The translations under genes and the position numbers were made by a program. A stretch of DNA of 8,463 nucleotides from JAMCXS01 sp964459065 (GTDB taxonomy: Bacteria; Acidobacteriota; Terriglobia; UBA7540). The stretch covers positions 1-8,463 of the forward strand of contig CAYWMN010000168.1 of NCBI GenBank assembly GCA_964459065.1, written 5' to 3'. This document shows, piece after piece, positions 6,694 to 8,463 of this stretch; position 1 is the first letter of the stretch, and the number at the start of each line of letters is the position of its first letter. The notes under the pieces are model-generated. The model ran no database searches and was not told the DNA's origin. It saw only the letters and a program-made list of their open reading frames with translations.

Positions 6694-6724
6694 CTTAAGT
6701 TTACCATTTTAATCGGGGGATTTC

Positions 6725-8463
6725 ATGCGACCGGTGCTCGATCTTAAGCACACTCTGAATCTGCCACAGACCAGCTTTCCGATGAAAGCCAATTTGCCTC
6801 AGAACGAACCCTTGTGGCTGGAAAAATGGGCCAAGGAAGACCTGTATGGCAAAATTCGCCAGTCGCGCAAGGACGCGCCTCTGTTTGTTTTGCATGATGG
6901 TCCCCCCTACGCGAACGGCCGCATTCATTTGGGGACGTCGCTGAATAAGATTCTGAAGGATTTCATTGTGAAATCGAGGACCCTCGGGGGATTTAACGCT
7001 CCCTATGTACCGGGGTGGGACTGCCACGGGCTCCCGATTGAAATTAATGTGGACCGGGAATTGGGGCCGCGGAAGCGCCAAATGAGCGCGGTGGAGATTC
7101 GGCGGGAGTGCCGCCGGTACGCGGAGAAATATGTCGATTTGCAGCGTCAGGACTTCATTCGTTTGGGAGTGCTGGGGGAATGGTCAAGTCCTTACCTGAC
7201 GATGGATTATTCCTACGAAGCCCTCATCGCCGAGGTTTTCCTTAAGTTTCTTAAAGAAGGTTATGTTTATCGCGGGCGAAAGCCTGTTTATTGGTGTGTT
7301 TCGGATAAGACCGCCCTGGCTGAGGCGGAGGTGGAATACGAGGAGCACCGGAGCCGTTCGATCTATGTCCGCTATCGGGTCCTTTCGGATTTAACCCAGG
7401 TGGCCCCGGGTCTAAAAGGGCGGAGCGTGTATGTGATGATCTGGACCACCACGCCCTGGACCCTGCCGGCCAGCATGGGAGTCGCTTTCCATCCCGATTT
7501 CGAATACGTTGCCGTGGCTGACGCTGCGGGCGAGGTCTACATTGTTGAAAGCCGCCGCCATCGACCGGTCCTGGAAGCGACGGGTTTGCAGGCAACGGAA
7601 GTGCTTGCGCGGATTCGGGGCAGGGATCTTGAGCGGATTCGGATGCAGCATCCGTTCCTCCCGCGCGAGGTGCTGGGGGCCCTTGCCGATTACGTCACCG
7701 CCGAGGATGGCACCGGCTGTGTCCATACCGCCCCCGCCCATGGCCGGGAGGACTATGAAACCGGGTTGAAATACGGGCTGGAAGTTTACTCTCCCGTCGG
7801 TGATTCGGGAGAGTTTACCGAAGGGTTGCCGGAATACGCAGGGAAGAAGGTCTTTGAGGCCAACGACGCGATCCTTGAAGTCCTGAAAGCCCGCGGCGCG
7901 CTGGTCGGCCCGGCCGGGTGGCTGGAGCACTCTTATCCTCATTGCTGGCGCTGCCACAATCCGGTCATCTTTCGGGCGAATGAACAGTGGTTCATCCGGA
8001 TCGATCACGAGAATCTGCGGGGCCGCGCCTTGGAAGCGATTAAGAACGTTCGCTGGTCGCCGGAATGGGGCGAAGAGCGGATTTCTAATATGATCGCGAC
8101 CCGTCCGGATTGGTGCATTTCGCGCCAGAGAGTCTGGGGCGTTCCGTTGGTGGTGTTCCACTGCGATGACTGCAAAAAGCCTCTGCTTGATGCCCGGCTG
8201 GGCGAGAAGGCGGTCGAGCTATTTAAGAAAGAAGGCGCCGATGCCTGGTTCTCGCGAAGCGCGCAGGAGCTCGTTCCGCCGGGAACCCAGTGTCCGGACT
8301 GCGGGGGAACGAACCTGCGCAAAGAAATGGACATCCTGGATGTGTGGTTTGATTCGGGTTCGAGTCATGCTGCCGTCCTCGACCGGCGTCCGGATCTTCC
8401 CTGGCCCTCCGACGTTTATCTTGAGGGCGGCGACCAGTACCGGGGTTGGTTTCACAGTTCGCT
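6725..8463 (+). CDS. ileS: Isoleucyl-tRNA synthetase, N-terminal 579 residues (runs off the right edge)
   Basis: IleRS charges tRNA-Ile with isoleucine using ATP in the cytoplasm and hydrolyses mischarged Val-tRNA. The frame is open from ATG 6725 to the window end, 579 complete codons of a protein usually about 900-1,000 residues long. Seen in order: PYANGRIHLGT with the class I signature as HLGT at 68-71 (HIGH in E. coli); VPGWDCHGLPIE, part of the active site; the editing (CP1) domain with WTTTPWTLPA starting at Trp240 and GTGCVHTAPAHG from 329, leading to Asp343, the position of the conserved editing aspartate; HCWRC and a CDDC...CPDC cysteine set in the connecting region; and GGDQYRGWFHSS near the edge. 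The KMSKS loop and anticodon-binding domain lie beyond the window. GGGGGA (6715-6720) four bases before the ATG serves as the ribosome site. The last-position Thr in HLGT is, as I recall, a known bacterial variant rather than a sign of decay; the rest of the catalytic and editing sequence is intact. It is transcribed divergently from the S41 protease gene. Confidence 0.97.
   Translation, partial: MRPVLDLKHTLNLPQTSFPMKANLPQNEPLWLEKWAKEDLYGKIRQSRKDAPLFVLHDGPPYANGRIHLGTSLNKILKDFIVKSRTLGGFNAPYVPGWDCHGLPIEINVDRELGPRKRQMSAVEIRRECRRYAEKYVDLQRQDFIRLGVLGEWSSPYLTMDYSYEALIAEVFLKFLKEGYVYRGRKPVYWCVSDKTALAEAEVEYEEHRSRSIYVRYRVLSDLTQVAPGLKGRSVYVMIWTTTPWTLPASMGVAFHPDFEYVAVADAAGEVYIVESRRHRPVLEATGLQATEVLARIRGRDLERIRMQHPFLPREVLGALADYVTAEDGTGCVHTAPAHGREDYETGLKYGLEVYSPVGDSGEFTEGLPEYAGKKVFEANDAILEVLKARGALVGPAGWLEHSYPHCWRCHNPVIFRANEQWFIRIDHENLRGRALEAIKNVRWSPEWGEERISNMIATRPDWCISRQRVWGVPLVVFHCDDCKKPLLDARLGEKAVELFKKEGADAWFSRSAQELVPPGTQCPDCGGTNLRKEMDILDVWFDSGSSHAAVLDRRPDLPWPSDVYLEGGDQYRGWFHSS

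Noticed and set aside
7412..8161. 249-codon antisense ORF inside ileS
   Set aside because: Shadow of the well-supported IleRS frame; no recognisable motif or ribosome site.

Overview
The window holds two pieces of DNA of different character. Positions 1 to about 690 are AT-rich (56 of 180 bases in the first three 60-base lines are G or C, using AGA and TTA codons) and encode the middle to C-terminal part of a phage or prophage large terminase. From about 700 to the end the DNA is much richer in G+C (38 of 60 in one counted line of ileS) and reads as an ordinary Gram-negative chromosome. The gene set (LolA, a TMTC-like membrane/TPR protein, an S41 carboxy-terminal processing protease, and an IleRS with an HLGT signature) is compatible with Acidobacteriota or a related soil lineage. 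That placement is an inference from gene style, not a demonstrated affiliation.

Layout: (1) partial terminase, 1 to ~690, + strand, open at the left edge and cut off in its nuclease domain; (2) an abrupt junction at about 676-705; (3) a TMTC-like multi-pass membrane protein with C-terminal TPRs whose native N-terminus is lost at the junction, overlapping lolA by 26 bp; (4) a convergent Cof-type HAD phosphatase on the - strand; (5) a tRNA-Ala(CGC) gene with its own promoter; (6) a small double zinc-ribbon protein; (7) a convergent S41 protease on the - strand; (8) a divergent promoter region; (9) ileS, running off the right edge.

The TMTC-like gene and lolA look like one envelope-related transcription unit. 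The protease also acts in the envelope, while tRNA-Ala and ileS serve translation. I see no operon-scale pathway linking all of them.

I looked for an undescribed system on both strands. I found no CRISPR array, insertion sequence, toxin-antitoxin pair, reverse transcriptase, defence island or long repeat. The most notable signal is the terminase/chromosome junction, which may be a chimeric assembly join rather than biology. The rest is largely ordinary core-genome content.
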